64,000 nucleotides of DNA from Gordonia jinghuaiqii (GTDB lineage: Bacteria > Actinomycetota > Actinomycetes > Mycobacteriales > Mycobacteriaceae): the NCBI RefSeq assembly GCF_014041935.1, contig NZ_CP059491.1, forward strand, positions 4,216,001 to 4,280,000, written 5' to 3'. Under the pieces are notes generated by a model. That model did no database searches. It had not been told where the DNA came from and saw only the letters and a program-made list of their open reading frames with translations. Made by a program: the position numbers and the translations under genes. Below are positions 17,512 to 26,492 of this stretch, piece by piece. Position 1 is the stretch's first letter. Each line of letters starts with the position of its first letter.

Positions 17512-18300
17512 TCAGACTGCGTTACCGGCGGTCGCGGCGTCGAGGAATGCCGGTTTCTCACCGCCGCCGTGCACCGTGAGCGTGGAACCGCTGATGTAAC
17601 CCGCGAGCGGCGACAACAGGAATGCCACCGCGTTACCGACGTCGACCGGTGTCGCCATCCTGCCCATCGGGATGGTCTCGCCGACGGCGGCGACCCCGGC
17701 GTCGTCGCCGTAGTGCAGGTGCGACTGTTCGGTCATCACCGGCCCGGCCACCACCGAGTTGACCCGCACCTTCGGCGCCCACTCGACGGCCAGCGAGGTC
17801 ATCAGGTTGTCGAGGCCGGCCTTGGCCGCGCCGTACGCCGACGTCCCGGGCGACGGCCGGTGACCGCTGACACTCGAGACGTTGACGATGGCCCCACCCT
17901 CGGGCTGGCACTGCATGCGGGCGTTGGCCGCCCGGGCCACCGCGAGTGGAGCCAGCAGGTTGAGGTCGACGATCTTGCTCGCGAACCGCACCGAGGCATC
18001 GGCGGCCAGCGCGAACGGCGAGCCGCCCGCATTGTTGACCACGCCGTCGATACGTCCGGCGCGATCGATGATCTCGGAGATCATCGCCTCGACAGCGGCG
18101 GCGTCGCGGACGTCGCAGGACACGAAATCGACCTCGCGGAGATCCTCGGCGAGGTTGTCGGCACTACGTCCGCAGATGACCGGCCGGGCGCCCAGCGAGC
18201 CGAGCACGCGCGTGATGCCGGCCCCCACTCCGCGTGCACCACCGGTGACCAGCACGACCTTCCCTACCAGGCCCAGCTCTGCCTGTGACTGCGTCTGCAT
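17512..18300 (-). CDS. Short-chain dehydrogenase/reductase, Rv3549c-like
   Basis: 262 residues. Cofactor loop VTGGARGVGAGITRVLGSLG (about residue 17), NNAGG near 85, catalytic Ser in VNVSSVSGHRPSPG and YxxxK in SAYGAAKAG, ending in an SGSTLTVHGGG tail typical of FabG-like SDRs. The start MQTQSQAEL at 18300 is preferred to a longer frame that would run through the KstR2 box at 18321. It is divergent from echA20, exactly as Rv3549c is from Rv3550. Reaction in the HIP pathway not certain. Confidence 0.82.
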   Translation of the reverse strand: MQTQSQAELGLVGKVVLVTGGARGVGAGITRVLGSLGARPVICGRSADNLAEDLREVDFVSCDVRDAAAVEAMISEIIDRAGRIDGVVNNAGGSPFALAADASVRFASKIVDLNLLAPLAVARAANARMQCQPEGGAIVNVSSVSGHRPSPGTSAYGAAKAGLDNLMTSLAVEWAPKVRVNSVVAGPVMTEQSHLHYGDDAGVAAVGETIPMGRMATPVDVGNAVAFLLSPLAGYISGSTLTVHGGGEKPAFLDAATAGNAV

Positions 18301-18320
18301 GGGTGCTACCCTACCAAACA

Positions 18321-18338
18321 ACCAAGCACTTGCTTGGT
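18321..18338. promoter_or_regulatory. KstR2 operator between SDR and echA20
   Basis: ACCAAGCACTTGCTTGGT is an 8-bp-arm palindrome. Its first 14 bases match the KstR2 consensus AnCAAGnnCTTGnT exactly. It lies 20 bases from the SDR start and 54 from the echA20 start, so it can govern both operons. Confidence 0.87.
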
Positions 18339-18391
18339 CCGCGTTCGGAGGCCACTCTCGGCCACCGAGCAGCCCCACGAGAGGAGCCCGC

Positions 18392-19189
18392 GTGCCGATC
18401 ACCACGACACGTTCCGAATCCGGGATCGTGACGGTCACCGTCGACTATCCGCCGGTCAACGCACTGCCGTCGGCCGCATGGTTCGAACTCGCCGACGCCA
18501 TCACCGCGGCCGGCCAGGACCCGACCACCCATGTGGTGGTCCTGCGCGCCGAGGGACGCGGATTCAACGCAGGCGTCGACATCAAGGAGATGCAGGCCAC
18601 CGACGGCTTCGACGCATTGATCGGCGCCAACCGCGGATGCGCTGCCGCCTTCAGTGCGGTTTATGACTGTGCGGTCCCGGTTGTCGTCGCCGTCAACGGT
18701 TTCTGCGTGGGCGGCGGCATCGGCCTGGTCGGCAACGCCGACGTCATCGTCGCCTCCGACGACGCGGTCTTCGGCCTGCCCGAGGTGGACCGCGGAGCGC
18801 TCGGAGCCGCAACACATCTCGCGCGCCTGGTGCCGCAGCACATGATGCGCACGCTCTACTTCACCGCCAAGAACGTGACCGCCCAGCAGCTCGAGCACTT
18901 CGGATCGGTCTACCGCGTCGTGCCACGAGAAGAACTGCTCGACGCCGCCCTCGAGGTCGCCGAGGCGATCGCCGCCAAGGACACCAGGGTGATCCGGGCG
19001 GCCAAGGAAGCCATCAACCACATCGACCCGATCGATGTGAAGGCCAGCTACCGCCTCGAACAGGGTTTCACCTTCGAACTGAACCTGGCCGGCGTCGCCG
19101 ACGAGCATCGCGATGCCTTCGTCTCCACCGGAAAACCGCTCGCCTCGAATGCTTCTGGTCCGAATTCTGCCAACGGAGGACACGCCTGA
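18392..19189 (+). CDS. echA20: Enoyl-CoA hydratase/isomerase-family ring hydrolase EchA20
   Basis: 265 residues of crotonase fold: LRAEGRGFNAGVDIKEMQ (first oxyanion strand, about residue 55), VVVAVNGFCVGGGIGLVGNADVIVAS (second oxyanion strand, about 95) and EVDRGALGAATHLARLVP. In M. tuberculosis EchA20 hydrolytically opens ring D of the hydrindane-CoA intermediate. The GTG at 18392 follows GAGGAG at 5 bases, and the frame upstream overlaps the operator. It is the first gene of the echA20-ipdA-ipdB-ipdC operon, with one base to ipdA. Confidence 0.88.
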   Translation: MPITTTRSESGIVTVTVDYPPVNALPSAAWFELADAITAAGQDPTTHVVVLRAEGRGFNAGVDIKEMQATDGFDALIGANRGCAAAFSAVYDCAVPVVVAVNGFCVGGGIGLVGNADVIVASDDAVFGLPEVDRGALGAATHLARLVPQHMMRTLYFTAKNVTAQQLEHFGSVYRVVPREELLDAALEVAEAIAAKDTRVIRAAKEAINHIDPIDVKASYRLEQGFTFELNLAGVADEHRDAFVSTGKPLASNASGPNSANGGHA

Positions 19190-19190
19190 C

Positions 19191-20084
19191 ATGCCAACCG
19201 ACAAGACAAGCACCTTCGACGAGGTCGTCGCCGAGCTGCGCGACGGCATGACCATCGGCATCGGCGGCTGGGGATCGCGGCGCAAGCCGATGGCCCTCAT
19301 CCGCGCCATCGCACGCTCGGAGGTCAAGGACCTCACGGTGGTGACCTACGGCGGCCCCGACCTCGGATTGCTCTGTGCCGCAGGAAAGGTACGCCGCGCC
19401 TACTACGGATTCGTGTCCCTCGACTCCGCCCCGTTCTACGATCCGTGGTTCGCCAAGGCACGCACCAACGGTGAGATCGAGGTGCGCGAGATGGACGAGG
19501 GCATGGTCAAGTGCGGCCTCGAGGCCGCCGCGGCCCGCCTGCCCTTCCTACCGATCCGGGCCGGACTCGGCTCCGACGTCCTGAAGTTCTGGGAAGGCGA
19601 GCTCAAGACCGTGGAGTCGCCCTACCCCGACGCCGACGGCCGGACCCAGACACTGGTGGCGATGCCCGCGTTGAAGCTCGACGCCGCATTCGTCCACCTC
19701 GACCTTGCCGACGCCCACGGCAACGCCGCCTACACCGGCGTCGACCCGTACTTCGACGACCTCTACTGCGCGGCCGCCGAACGTCGATACGTCGAGACCG
19801 ATCAGCTCGTGTCGACCGAGGTGCTGGTCAAAACCGTTCCGCACCAGCGTCTGCTGCTCAACCGCATGAACGTCGACCGGGTCGTGCACGCACCCAACGG
19901 TGCGCACTTCACCTTCGCGGGTGACTACGGCCGCGACGAGAAGTTCCAGCAGTTCTATGTCGCCAGCGCCAAGGAGCCCGACACCTGGGAGGCGTTCTCA
20001 CGCAGGTTCCTCCAGGTCGACGAGGAGACATACCAGCGCGAAGTGACCGCGTGGCAGGCCGAGCAGAAGGAGAACGACCAGTGA
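19191..20084 (+). CDS. ipdA: Ring-C hydrolase alpha subunit IpdA (CoA-transferase fold)
   Basis: 297 residues of family I CoA-transferase alpha type: LRDGMTIGIGGWGSRRKPMALIRAIARS near residue 15, DLTVVTYGGPDLGLL near 45 and LPFLPIRAGLGSDV near 110. With IpdB it forms the hydrolase that opens the last steroid ring (ring C), acting as a carbon-carbon hydrolase rather than a CoA transferase. ATG 19191 follows CGGAGGA. The stop overlaps the ipdB start (GTGA), indicating coupled expression and a fixed heteromer ratio. Confidence 0.88.
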   Translation: MPTDKTSTFDEVVAELRDGMTIGIGGWGSRRKPMALIRAIARSEVKDLTVVTYGGPDLGLLCAAGKVRRAYYGFVSLDSAPFYDPWFAKARTNGEIEVREMDEGMVKCGLEAAAARLPFLPIRAGLGSDVLKFWEGELKTVESPYPDADGRTQTLVAMPALKLDAAFVHLDLADAHGNAAYTGVDPYFDDLYCAAAERRYVETDQLVSTEVLVKTVPHQRLLLNRMNVDRVVHAPNGAHFTFAGDYGRDEKFQQFYVASAKEPDTWEAFSRRFLQVDEETYQREVTAWQAEQKENDQ

Positions 20085-20860
20085 GCACCGCCGAGACCCA
20101 GACGCAGGCCGAACCCGTCGAAGCCACTCGCGCCGAATACTGCGTGATCTCCTGCGCCGACATCTTCGCCGGCGCGGGCGAGATCATGGCGTCGCCGATG
20201 GCACCGGTTCCCCTGCTCGGCGCTCGCCTCGCACGACTCACCACCGAGCCCGACCTGCTGATCACCGACGGTGAGGCGCTGATCTTCGCCGACACCCCGC
20301 CGATCGGCAAGACCGGACCGATCGAGGGCTGGATGCCGTTCCGCAAGGTCTTCGACGTCGTCGCGTCGGGCCGTCGCCATGTGGTGATGGGCGCCAACCA
20401 GATCGACCGGTACGGCAATCAGAACCTGTCGGCGTTCGGACCGCTGCAGAAGCCGACACGGCAGATGTTCGGCGTGCGCGGCGCGCCCGGCAACACCATC
20501 AACCACCCGACGAGCTACTGGGTGCCCCGCCACTCCGCACGGGTCTTCGGAGACACGGTCGACATCGTGTCCGGCGTCGGCTTCGACAAGGTCGATCCCG
20601 AGAACCCAGCCTTCGACGACCTGAACATCCATCGTGTCGTCACCAACCTCGGTGTGTTCGACTTCGGCGGCGAGGGCCACACGATGCGTGCGGTGTCACT
20701 GCATCCCGGCGTCACCGCCGACGAGGTCGCCGAGAACACGTCCTTCGAGGTGGCCGGACTTGCCGAGGCTCCCGAGACCCGGCAGCCGACCGCCGAGGAA
20801 CTCACGTTGATCCGGGACGTGCTCGATCCCAAGGGCATTCGGAACAAGGAAGTTCGATGA
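20081..20860 (+). CDS. ipdB: Ring-C hydrolase beta subunit IpdB (CoA-transferase fold)
   Basis: 259 residues: EIMASPMAPVPLLGARLARLT, LLITDGEALIF, GRRHVVMGANQIDRYGNQNLS and VTNLGVFDFGG, the pattern of a CoA-transferase beta subunit. The usual catalytic Glu context of true CoA transferases is not recognisable, consistent with a hydrolase. GTG 20081 is chosen because AGAAGGA lies 9 bases before it and it forms a 4-base overlap with ipdA. Its own stop overlaps the ipdC start (ATGA). Works with IpdA on the ring-C intermediate of cholesterol degradation. Confidence 0.88.
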   Translation: MSTAETQTQAEPVEATRAEYCVISCADIFAGAGEIMASPMAPVPLLGARLARLTTEPDLLITDGEALIFADTPPIGKTGPIEGWMPFRKVFDVVASGRRHVVMGANQIDRYGNQNLSAFGPLQKPTRQMFGVRGAPGNTINHPTSYWVPRHSARVFGDTVDIVSGVGFDKVDPENPAFDDLNIHRVVTNLGVFDFGGEGHTMRAVSLHPGVTADEVAENTSFEVAGLAEAPETRQPTAEELTLIRDVLDPKGIRNKEVR

Positions 20861-21972
20861 CCACCAGCCCCGCAGGCGCACAACCGAGTCCGGCCCGTGC
20901 GGCAGGACTCACGACACCGTTCACCGAGCTCGTCGGCATCGAGTACCCGATCGTGCAGACCGGCATGGGCTGGGTGTCCGGCCCGTCGTTGACCTCGGCG
21001 ACGTCGAATGCCGGCGGCCTGGGAATTCTCGCCTCGGCGACGATGACCTTCGCCGAGCTCGAGACCGCCATCGCGAAGACGAAGTCGCTGACCGACAAGC
21101 CGTTCGGCGTCAACATGCGCGCCGACGCCACCGACGCACCGGAACGGATCGACCTGCTGATCCGCGAAGGGGTGAAGGTCGCGTCATTCGCGCTGGCCCC
21201 CAAACCGGAGCTCATCGCCAAGCTCAAGGACCACGGCATCGTCGTGATCCCGTCGATCGGTGCGGCCAAGCACGCGGTCAAGGTCGCCTCATGGGGTGCC
21301 GACGCGGTGATCGTGCAGGGCGGCGAAGGCGGCGGCCACACCGGACCCGTCGCCACCACGCTGTTGCTGCCGTCGGTGCTGGATGCGCTGGCGGCCAAGG
21401 GGATCGACATGCCCGTGGTCGCCGCAGGCGGATTCTTCGACGGTCGCGGTCTGGCCGCCTCGCTGGCATATGGAGCACAGGGCGTCGCCATGGGCACGCG
21501 CTTCCTGCTGACCTCCGACAGCGCCGTGCCCGACTCGGTCAAGCAGGAATACCTGGCGCGGGGACTCAACGACACCGTGGTCTCGGTGAAGGTCGACGGC
21601 ATGCCGCACCGCGTACTGCGCACCCCGCTGGTGGAAGCGCTCGAGAGCGGCAGCCCGGTGAGGGCACTGGTCGCGGCCGCGCGAAATGCCAACGAGTTCA
21701 AGCAGATGACCGGCATGCACTGGAGCACCATGCTCAAAGACGGTCGCACGATGAAGAAGTCGGGCGAGCGTACGTGGCAGCAGGTCATCATGGCCGGCAA
21801 CACCCCGATGCTGCTGAAAGCCGGTCTGGTCGACGGCGATACACGCGCAGGCGTGCTGGCGTCGGGTCAGGCCGTCGGCATGATCGAGGACCTGCCCAGC
21901 TGCGATGAGCTCATCCAGTCGATCATGACCCAGGCCCATGAACGGCTGAAGACGCTGGGGTCGCTGGGCTGA
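20857..21972 (+). CDS. ipdC: Flavin-dependent oxidoreductase IpdC (nitronate-monooxygenase-like)
   Basis: 371 residues of the 2-nitropropane dioxygenase/nitronate monooxygenase TIM-barrel family: VGIEYPIVQTGMGWVSGPSL at the N-terminus, DAVIVQGGEGGGHTG near residue 150 (FMN phosphate loop and active-site His region) and MPVVAAGGFFDGRGLAASLAYGAQGVAMGTRFL near 185. In the KstR2 regulon IpdC acts on a hydrindane-CoA intermediate as an FMN-dependent reductase/dehydrogenase. Last gene of the operon, closed by a strong hairpin at 21999-22039. Confidence 0.87.
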   Translation: MTTSPAGAQPSPARAAGLTTPFTELVGIEYPIVQTGMGWVSGPSLTSATSNAGGLGILASATMTFAELETAIAKTKSLTDKPFGVNMRADATDAPERIDLLIREGVKVASFALAPKPELIAKLKDHGIVVIPSIGAAKHAVKVASWGADAVIVQGGEGGGHTGPVATTLLLPSVLDALAAKGIDMPVVAAGGFFDGRGLAASLAYGAQGVAMGTRFLLTSDSAVPDSVKQEYLARGLNDTVVSVKVDGMPHRVLRTPLVEALESGSPVRALVAAARNANEFKQMTGMHWSTMLKDGRTMKKSGERTWQQVIMAGNTPMLLKAGLVDGDTRAGVLASGQAVGMIEDLPSCDELIQSIMTQAHERLKTLGSLG

Positions 21973-21998
21973 CGCCCGCACTCTCGCACTGATCGATC

Positions 21999-22039
21999 CG
22001 TATGACGTTGTGCCCGCATCCCGGGCACAACGTCATACG
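21999..22039. terminator. Strong bidirectional terminator after ipdC
   Basis: An 18-bp perfect stem (CGTATGACGTTGTGCCCG and its complement) with a 5-base loop lies between convergent ipdC and the ABC-transporter operon. There is no long T-tract. Confidence 0.8.
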
Positions 22040-22049
22040 CGTTTCACCC

Positions 22050-23780
22050 CTATGGCGTGAGCACCCAACCGGCCGCAGCGGTGCGCTGATTCCAGAACTC
22101 GGTGTAACGCCCACCGCGGGTGAGTAGTTCGTCGTGGGTGCCGATGTCGTCGACACCGCCCTGGTCGTCGAGCACGACGATCTGGTCGGCGGCGATCACC
22201 GTGGACAGCTTGTGCGCGATGACGAGCACGGTGCTGCGGTCGGCCAGGCGGCGGATCGACTCCGCGACATGGGATTCGTTCTCCGGGTCGAGCGCGCTGG
22301 TCGCCTCGTCGAAGAGCACGATCGGGGCATCCTTGAGGAGCGCACGTGCGATCGAGACACGTTGCCGCTCACCGCCGGACAGCGCAGAACCGCCTTCGCC
22401 GACCACGGTGTCCCAACCACTGGGCAGACGTTCGACGATGGAGGTGACACCCGCGGTCTCCGCGGCCGCGCGGATCTCGTCGTCGGTGGCGTCGGGCCGG
22501 CCGAGTTTGATGTTCTCCCACAGGGTGTCGTCGAAGAGGTAGACGTCCTGGAACACCTGGGACAACTGCCCCATCAGGGCGCCCGTCTCCTGCTCGCGGA
22601 CGTCGACGCCGCCGACCTTCACGGCGCCGCCGTCGACATCGTAGAAGCGGGCGATGAGCCGGAAGATCGTCGACTTGCCCGAACCCGACGGCCCGACGAG
22701 CGCGGTCATCGTGCCCGGGCGTGCGCGCAGCGACACGTTGCGCAACACCTGCTGGGTGTCGTCGTAACCGAAAGCGACACCGTCGAGTTCGACGGCGCCG
22801 GGCTCGGTGATCGGTGTGGGCTGCTCCGGTGCGGGCATGCGGTCGGTGTCGAGGACACCGGTGATGCGGTTGATCTCGTCGGTCGACATGCGCAGCGTCG
22901 ATCCGAGTTCGGCGAGTTCGCCGATGGGGCCGAAGAAGCGCGCCGCCAGGCCGAAGACCGCGACCAGCAGCGCCGGCTCGATGGAGCCGGACACCGCCAG
23001 CCACGCACCGAGCGCGAGCACGGCGCTGAACACGAGCTGCACCGACAACCCGTTGAGCAGGATGCCCAGGATCGACCGCCACAGCATCGACTTGCCCACG
23101 CGCGCCTGCTGTCCGAGAGCCTCGGCCAAGGGGGCGTGGGCGGAGTCGGCGTCGCCGAATGCACGCAACACGGCCTGGCAGCGGGCGAACTCCAGCACCC
23201 GATTGTTGACCTTGACGGCCTCGGCCCGCTTGCGGCCCTCGGCTTTCGAGAGGAACCGGCTGGACACCTTGCCGACATACATCAGGAGCAGCGTCCCGGC
23301 GACCATCAACAGCCCGATCCGCCAGTCGAAGAAGCAGATCCCGAGAACGACGACGACCGAACTGACCGTGTTCACCACGACCGGGGTGATGTAGTGCGCG
23401 CCGGTGCTGCCGACGAACATCGTGCCCTTGACCGCGATCTGGGAGACATCACCGATGCGGTCGCGGGTGAACCAGCCGAGCGGCAGGGTCACCATGTGGT
23501 CACCGAGACGGTGATGCAGCATCCGCATCGCATACAGCGCCATGGTCATGCCCTTGTGGGACTGGATGTACGCGCTGACCGCGCAGATGACGGTGAGAAC
23601 CGCCAACGGCCACAACCACATCGCCGCGGCCGAGAGATCGCCGGTGAGCAGGTGTTTCACGATCGGCACCAACGTCAGCATCGCCAGGCCCTGCGCGACG
23701 CCGTAGACGACGACCCAGCTGAGGAAGACGACCATGCGGGCGCGTTCGGAGCCCAGGATCGTGTAGAAACCGCGGATCAT
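22050..23780 (-). CDS. ABC transporter permease/ATPase, IrtB-like half
   Basis: 576 residues: an N-terminal exporter-type membrane domain (six hydrophobic segments within about residues 15-290) fused to an ATPase domain with Walker A GPSGSGKST near residue 378, Q-loop VFQDVYLFDDTLWENI, signature LSGGERQR near 480, Walker B VLFDEATSALD and switch His in VIAHKLS. The tail GGRYTEFWNQRTAAAGW resembles the end of IrtB, the mycobactin/carboxymycobactin importer half. ATG 23780 overlaps the upstream gene stop (ATGA). Heterodimer with the next gene. Substrate inferred; it could also be a drug or lipid exporter. Confidence 0.82.
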   Translation of the reverse strand: MIRGFYTILGSERARMVVFLSWVVVYGVAQGLAMLTLVPIVKHLLTGDLSAAAMWLWPLAVLTVICAVSAYIQSHKGMTMALYAMRMLHHRLGDHMVTLPLGWFTRDRIGDVSQIAVKGTMFVGSTGAHYITPVVVNTVSSVVVVLGICFFDWRIGLLMVAGTLLLMYVGKVSSRFLSKAEGRKRAEAVKVNNRVLEFARCQAVLRAFGDADSAHAPLAEALGQQARVGKSMLWRSILGILLNGLSVQLVFSAVLALGAWLAVSGSIEPALLVAVFGLAARFFGPIGELAELGSTLRMSTDEINRITGVLDTDRMPAPEQPTPITEPGAVELDGVAFGYDDTQQVLRNVSLRARPGTMTALVGPSGSGKSTIFRLIARFYDVDGGAVKVGGVDVREQETGALMGQLSQVFQDVYLFDDTLWENIKLGRPDATDDEIRAAAETAGVTSIVERLPSGWDTVVGEGGSALSGGERQRVSIARALLKDAPIVLFDEATSALDPENESHVAESIRRLADRSTVLVIAHKLSTVIAADQIVVLDDQGGVDDIGTHDELLTRGGRYTEFWNQRTAAAGWVLTP

Positions 23781-25684
23781 CGTGTCACCTCGTTCGTCGC
23801 GGTGACCGCGCCGCGCGCGATCTCCTCGTCCCGTCGACTGGTTCCGGCCTCGTAGCTGGCCCACATCGTCGCGTACAGACCGCCGCGGGCGACCAGGTCG
23901 TCCTGACGGCCCTGTTCGACGACGCGACCGCGGTCGAGCACGACGATGTTGTCGGCGTGGGTGATCGAGCCCAGCCGGTGCGCGATGACGAGCACGGTGC
24001 GCCCTGCCATCAGGACACCGATCGCCTGCTGGATCTGGGCCTCCGACTCGGGATCGGCGAAGGCGGTCGCCTCGTCGAGCACCAGGATCGGGGGATCGGC
24101 CAGCAGTGCGCGGGCGATCGAGATCCGTTGCGCCTCACCGCCGGAGAAATGCGCGCCGTCGCCGACGACGGAGTCGTAGCCGTCCGGCAGTTCCAGGATG
24201 CGTTCGTGGATCTGCGCCGCACGGGCCGCGTCGTAGACCTGCTCGTCGGAGGCCTCGGGACGGCCGAGTCGGATGTTGTCGCGTACCGACATCGTCAGCA
24301 GCTGCACGTCCTGCAACACGAATCCCACGTGGCGGTAGAGCTCGCTCGTCGCGATGTCGCGGACATCGACCCCACCGATGCGCACGGCACCGGAGTCCGG
24401 ATCGCCGAACCGCGGCAACAGGGTGGCGAGGGTCGACTTGCCGCTGCCCGACGGGCCCACGAGCGCGGTCACGGTGCCCTCGGCGAGTTCGACGCTGACG
24501 CCGTCGAGCGCCTTCACACCCGACGGCACGCCGAGGCGCGGCGGATAGGTGAAGTGCACGTTCTCGATCCGCACGTCGTGGCCCGCGGGCACCTGCGGCT
24601 TCTCCGGGACGGCCAGCTCGGGCTCGGCGAGCAGGCCGGCGATGCGCAACGCCGCCGCCGAGGCCTGCTGCCGGGTGTGCACGGCCGTCGACACGGTCAG
24701 CAGCGCGGTCGGCAGGACCATCGCGATCAGCGTCGAACCGACCAGTTCGATCGGCGTCACCCAGCCGGAGTCCACGAACCAGTAGCCGACGCCCAGATTG
24801 ACCAGCAGGATCAGCGGTGCGCTGATCAACACCGTCGTGATGGCCTGGACGCGCAGCATCGGGCCCATGTATCCGGCGAAGTCGTCGTTGAACTCGTCGG
24901 CGGCATCGACGAAACGACGATGCGCCTTGCCCGTCTGCCCGAAGGTCTTCACCACGGCCACACCGGCGATGAACTCGACGATGGTGGCGCTGATACGCGC
25001 CACCCCCTTGTCCATCTTCTCCATCTCGGCGGTCAGGTCGCGCGCCATGTAGGAGTACGTCAGGGCGTAGAGCGGCACCGTGGCGACGGCCAGCAGACCG
25101 AGACGCCAGTCCAGGACGAAGCAGTAGACGAGCGCGAACAGCGGCGACAGGATCGCCGCGGTCGCCTCGACGGTCGCGTGCGCGACGAGATAGTGCAGAT
25201 CGGCGACGTCGTTCTGCACCGACTTGCGGACCGCACCCGAACTCGTCCGGCTGAACCAGCCGAGCGGCAGCCGACCGAGCTTGTCGGCGATGCGGATTCG
25301 AAGTTGCGCCTGCAGGTCGAGGTCGGCGAAATGGGTGATCGCCAGGGCCAGGAAGCTGAAGGCGGCGCGCGCCGCGAGACCGGCGACGACCAGCCAGACG
25401 ACCAGCCAGACCCGTCCGGAGTCGACCGGTCCCGGTTCCAGGAGGGCGCGGCCGAGCTCGACGATGCCGATGAACGGCACGACGGTGGCGGCCGAGGCGA
25501 TGATCTGGACGAGCTGGGCGAGGGTGGTCCGCGTCTTCACCGGGGCGAGGACGTCGGCGAGAGCCGCGGCCTTCGCCTTGGCCTCCGCTCGAGCGGCGGT
25601 CCGGGCGGCTTTCGGATCGTCGGGGACACCCGCGGATTCCTGCGCTGATGTCGGTGCGGCCACATCGGTTCCGCCAATTGTCAT
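23777..25684 (-). CDS. ABC transporter permease/ATPase, partner half
   Basis: 635 residues, with a cytosolic Ala/Lys-rich N-terminus (residues 1-50), a six-helix exporter-type membrane domain (about 55-345) and an ATPase: Walker A GPSGSGKST near 415, Q-loop VLQDVQLLTMSVRDNI, signature FSGGEAQR near 515, Walker B LVLDEATAFADPES, switch VIAHRLGS. The signature (F for L) and the D-loop (AFAD for SALD) are changed relative to the partner, suggesting asymmetric ATP sites. It lacks the siderophore-interacting domain of mycobacterial IrtA. A weak DtxR/IdeR-like dyad 29-46 bases upstream hints at iron control. Confidence 0.82.
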   Translation of the reverse strand: MTIGGTDVAAPTSAQESAGVPDDPKAARTAARAEAKAKAAALADVLAPVKTRTTLAQLVQIIASAATVVPFIGIVELGRALLEPGPVDSGRVWLVVWLVVAGLAARAAFSFLALAITHFADLDLQAQLRIRIADKLGRLPLGWFSRTSSGAVRKSVQNDVADLHYLVAHATVEATAAILSPLFALVYCFVLDWRLGLLAVATVPLYALTYSYMARDLTAEMEKMDKGVARISATIVEFIAGVAVVKTFGQTGKAHRRFVDAADEFNDDFAGYMGPMLRVQAITTVLISAPLILLVNLGVGYWFVDSGWVTPIELVGSTLIAMVLPTALLTVSTAVHTRQQASAAALRIAGLLAEPELAVPEKPQVPAGHDVRIENVHFTYPPRLGVPSGVKALDGVSVELAEGTVTALVGPSGSGKSTLATLLPRFGDPDSGAVRIGGVDVRDIATSELYRHVGFVLQDVQLLTMSVRDNIRLGRPEASDEQVYDAARAAQIHERILELPDGYDSVVGDGAHFSGGEAQRISIARALLADPPILVLDEATAFADPESEAQIQQAIGVLMAGRTVLVIAHRLGSITHADNIVVLDRGRVVEQGRQDDLVARGGLYATMWASYEAGTSRRDEEIARGAVTATNEVTR

Positions 25685-25712
25685 ATCCGCACAATAACGG
25701 CAGCCGGTCGAG

Positions 25713-25730
25713 TAAGGAAAGCTACCCTAA
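25713..25730. promoter_or_regulatory. Possible DtxR/IdeR iron box upstream of the ABC operon
   Basis: Read on the minus strand, TTAGGGTAGCTTTCCTTA keeps TTAGG, TAG and the trailing TTA elements of the IdeR consensus but matches only about 12 of 19 positions. Weak. Confidence 0.35.
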
Positions 25731-25774
25731 CTCGCACCGGAATCCCATGAGGGAGAGACCCGGAGCGGCGGGCC

Positions 25775-26407
25775 TCAGCGCGGCAGGATGCCGTCGAGTA
25801 CGACCGACAGGTACTGGTCGGCGATCAGCTCGACCGACATCGAACCGCCGGGGCGATACCACCGCACGGCGACCCAGACGGTGTCCCGCATGAACCGGTA
25901 GACGAGTTCGACGTCGAGGTCGGCACGGAACTCCCCGTCGTCGACGCCGCGCTGCAGCACCGACTGCCACAGCTTGCGGAACTCGGTGTTGCGCTCGGAG
26001 ATGTAGGCGAACCGGTCCTGGCCGGCGAGGCGCTTGGCCTCGTCCTGATAGATCGCGACCGCGTTGCGCTCGGCGTCGATGGACTCGAACGACGCGATCA
26101 CGAGCCCGCGGAGGGTGTCGGTCGCGGTGCGTCCGGCGCCGGCGATCTGCCGGTAGCGGGCGAAGAGGTCGTCGAGGAATCGTCGGAGGATCTCGTCGAC
26201 CATCGACTCCTTGGAGTCGAAATGGTGATAGAGGCTGCCCGAGAGGATGCCTGCGGCGTCGGCGATGTCACGGACCGTCGTCGAGCGTAGGCCCTGTTCG
26301 GCGAACATCTGCGCGGCCGTCGCCAACAGCTCGTCGCGGCGCGATGAACGCGCCGGCGTTTGCGGCCCGGTAGCGGTCCGGGCTCGGGTCTGACCACGTG
26401 GTGACAA
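25775..26407 (-). CDS. kstR2: TetR-family repressor KstR2
   Basis: About 210 residues. The HTH RSTTVRDIADAAGILSGSLYHHFDSKESMVDEIL and C-terminal VYRFMRDTVWVAVRWYRPGGSMSVE match KstR2 almost word for word as recalled. KstR2 represses the HIP (hydrindane) regulon and is released by HIP-CoA. Start: the TTG at 26407 has AGGAGG six bases upstream; a GTG at 26431 (eight codons longer) has only a weak site, and an ATG at 26413 would abut the AGGAGG, so the TTG is preferred. A KstR2-type box at 26439-26452 indicates autoregulation. Confidence 0.9.
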   Translation of the reverse strand: MSPRGQTRARTATGPQTPARSSRRDELLATAAQMFAEQGLRSTTVRDIADAAGILSGSLYHHFDSKESMVDEILRRFLDDLFARYRQIAGAGRTATDTLRGLVIASFESIDAERNAVAIYQDEAKRLAGQDRFAYISERNTEFRKLWQSVLQRGVDDGEFRADLDVELVYRFMRDTVWVAVRWYRPGGSMSVELIADQYLSVVLDGILPR

Positions 26408-26438
26408 GCGCATCCTCCTGAGAGTGTGCACTCACCCT

Positions 26439-26452
26439 AACAAGCGCTTGGC
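26439..26452. promoter_or_regulatory. KstR2 box upstream of kstR2
   Basis: AACAAGCGCTTGGC carries the CAAGnnCTTG core with one mismatch at the last fixed base of AnCAAGnnCTTGnT. It lies between kstR2 and the aldehyde dehydrogenase gene. Confidence 0.7.
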
Positions 26453-26492
26453 CGGGACCGTCATCGACGATCCCGGCCAAGACCCCGCGAAC

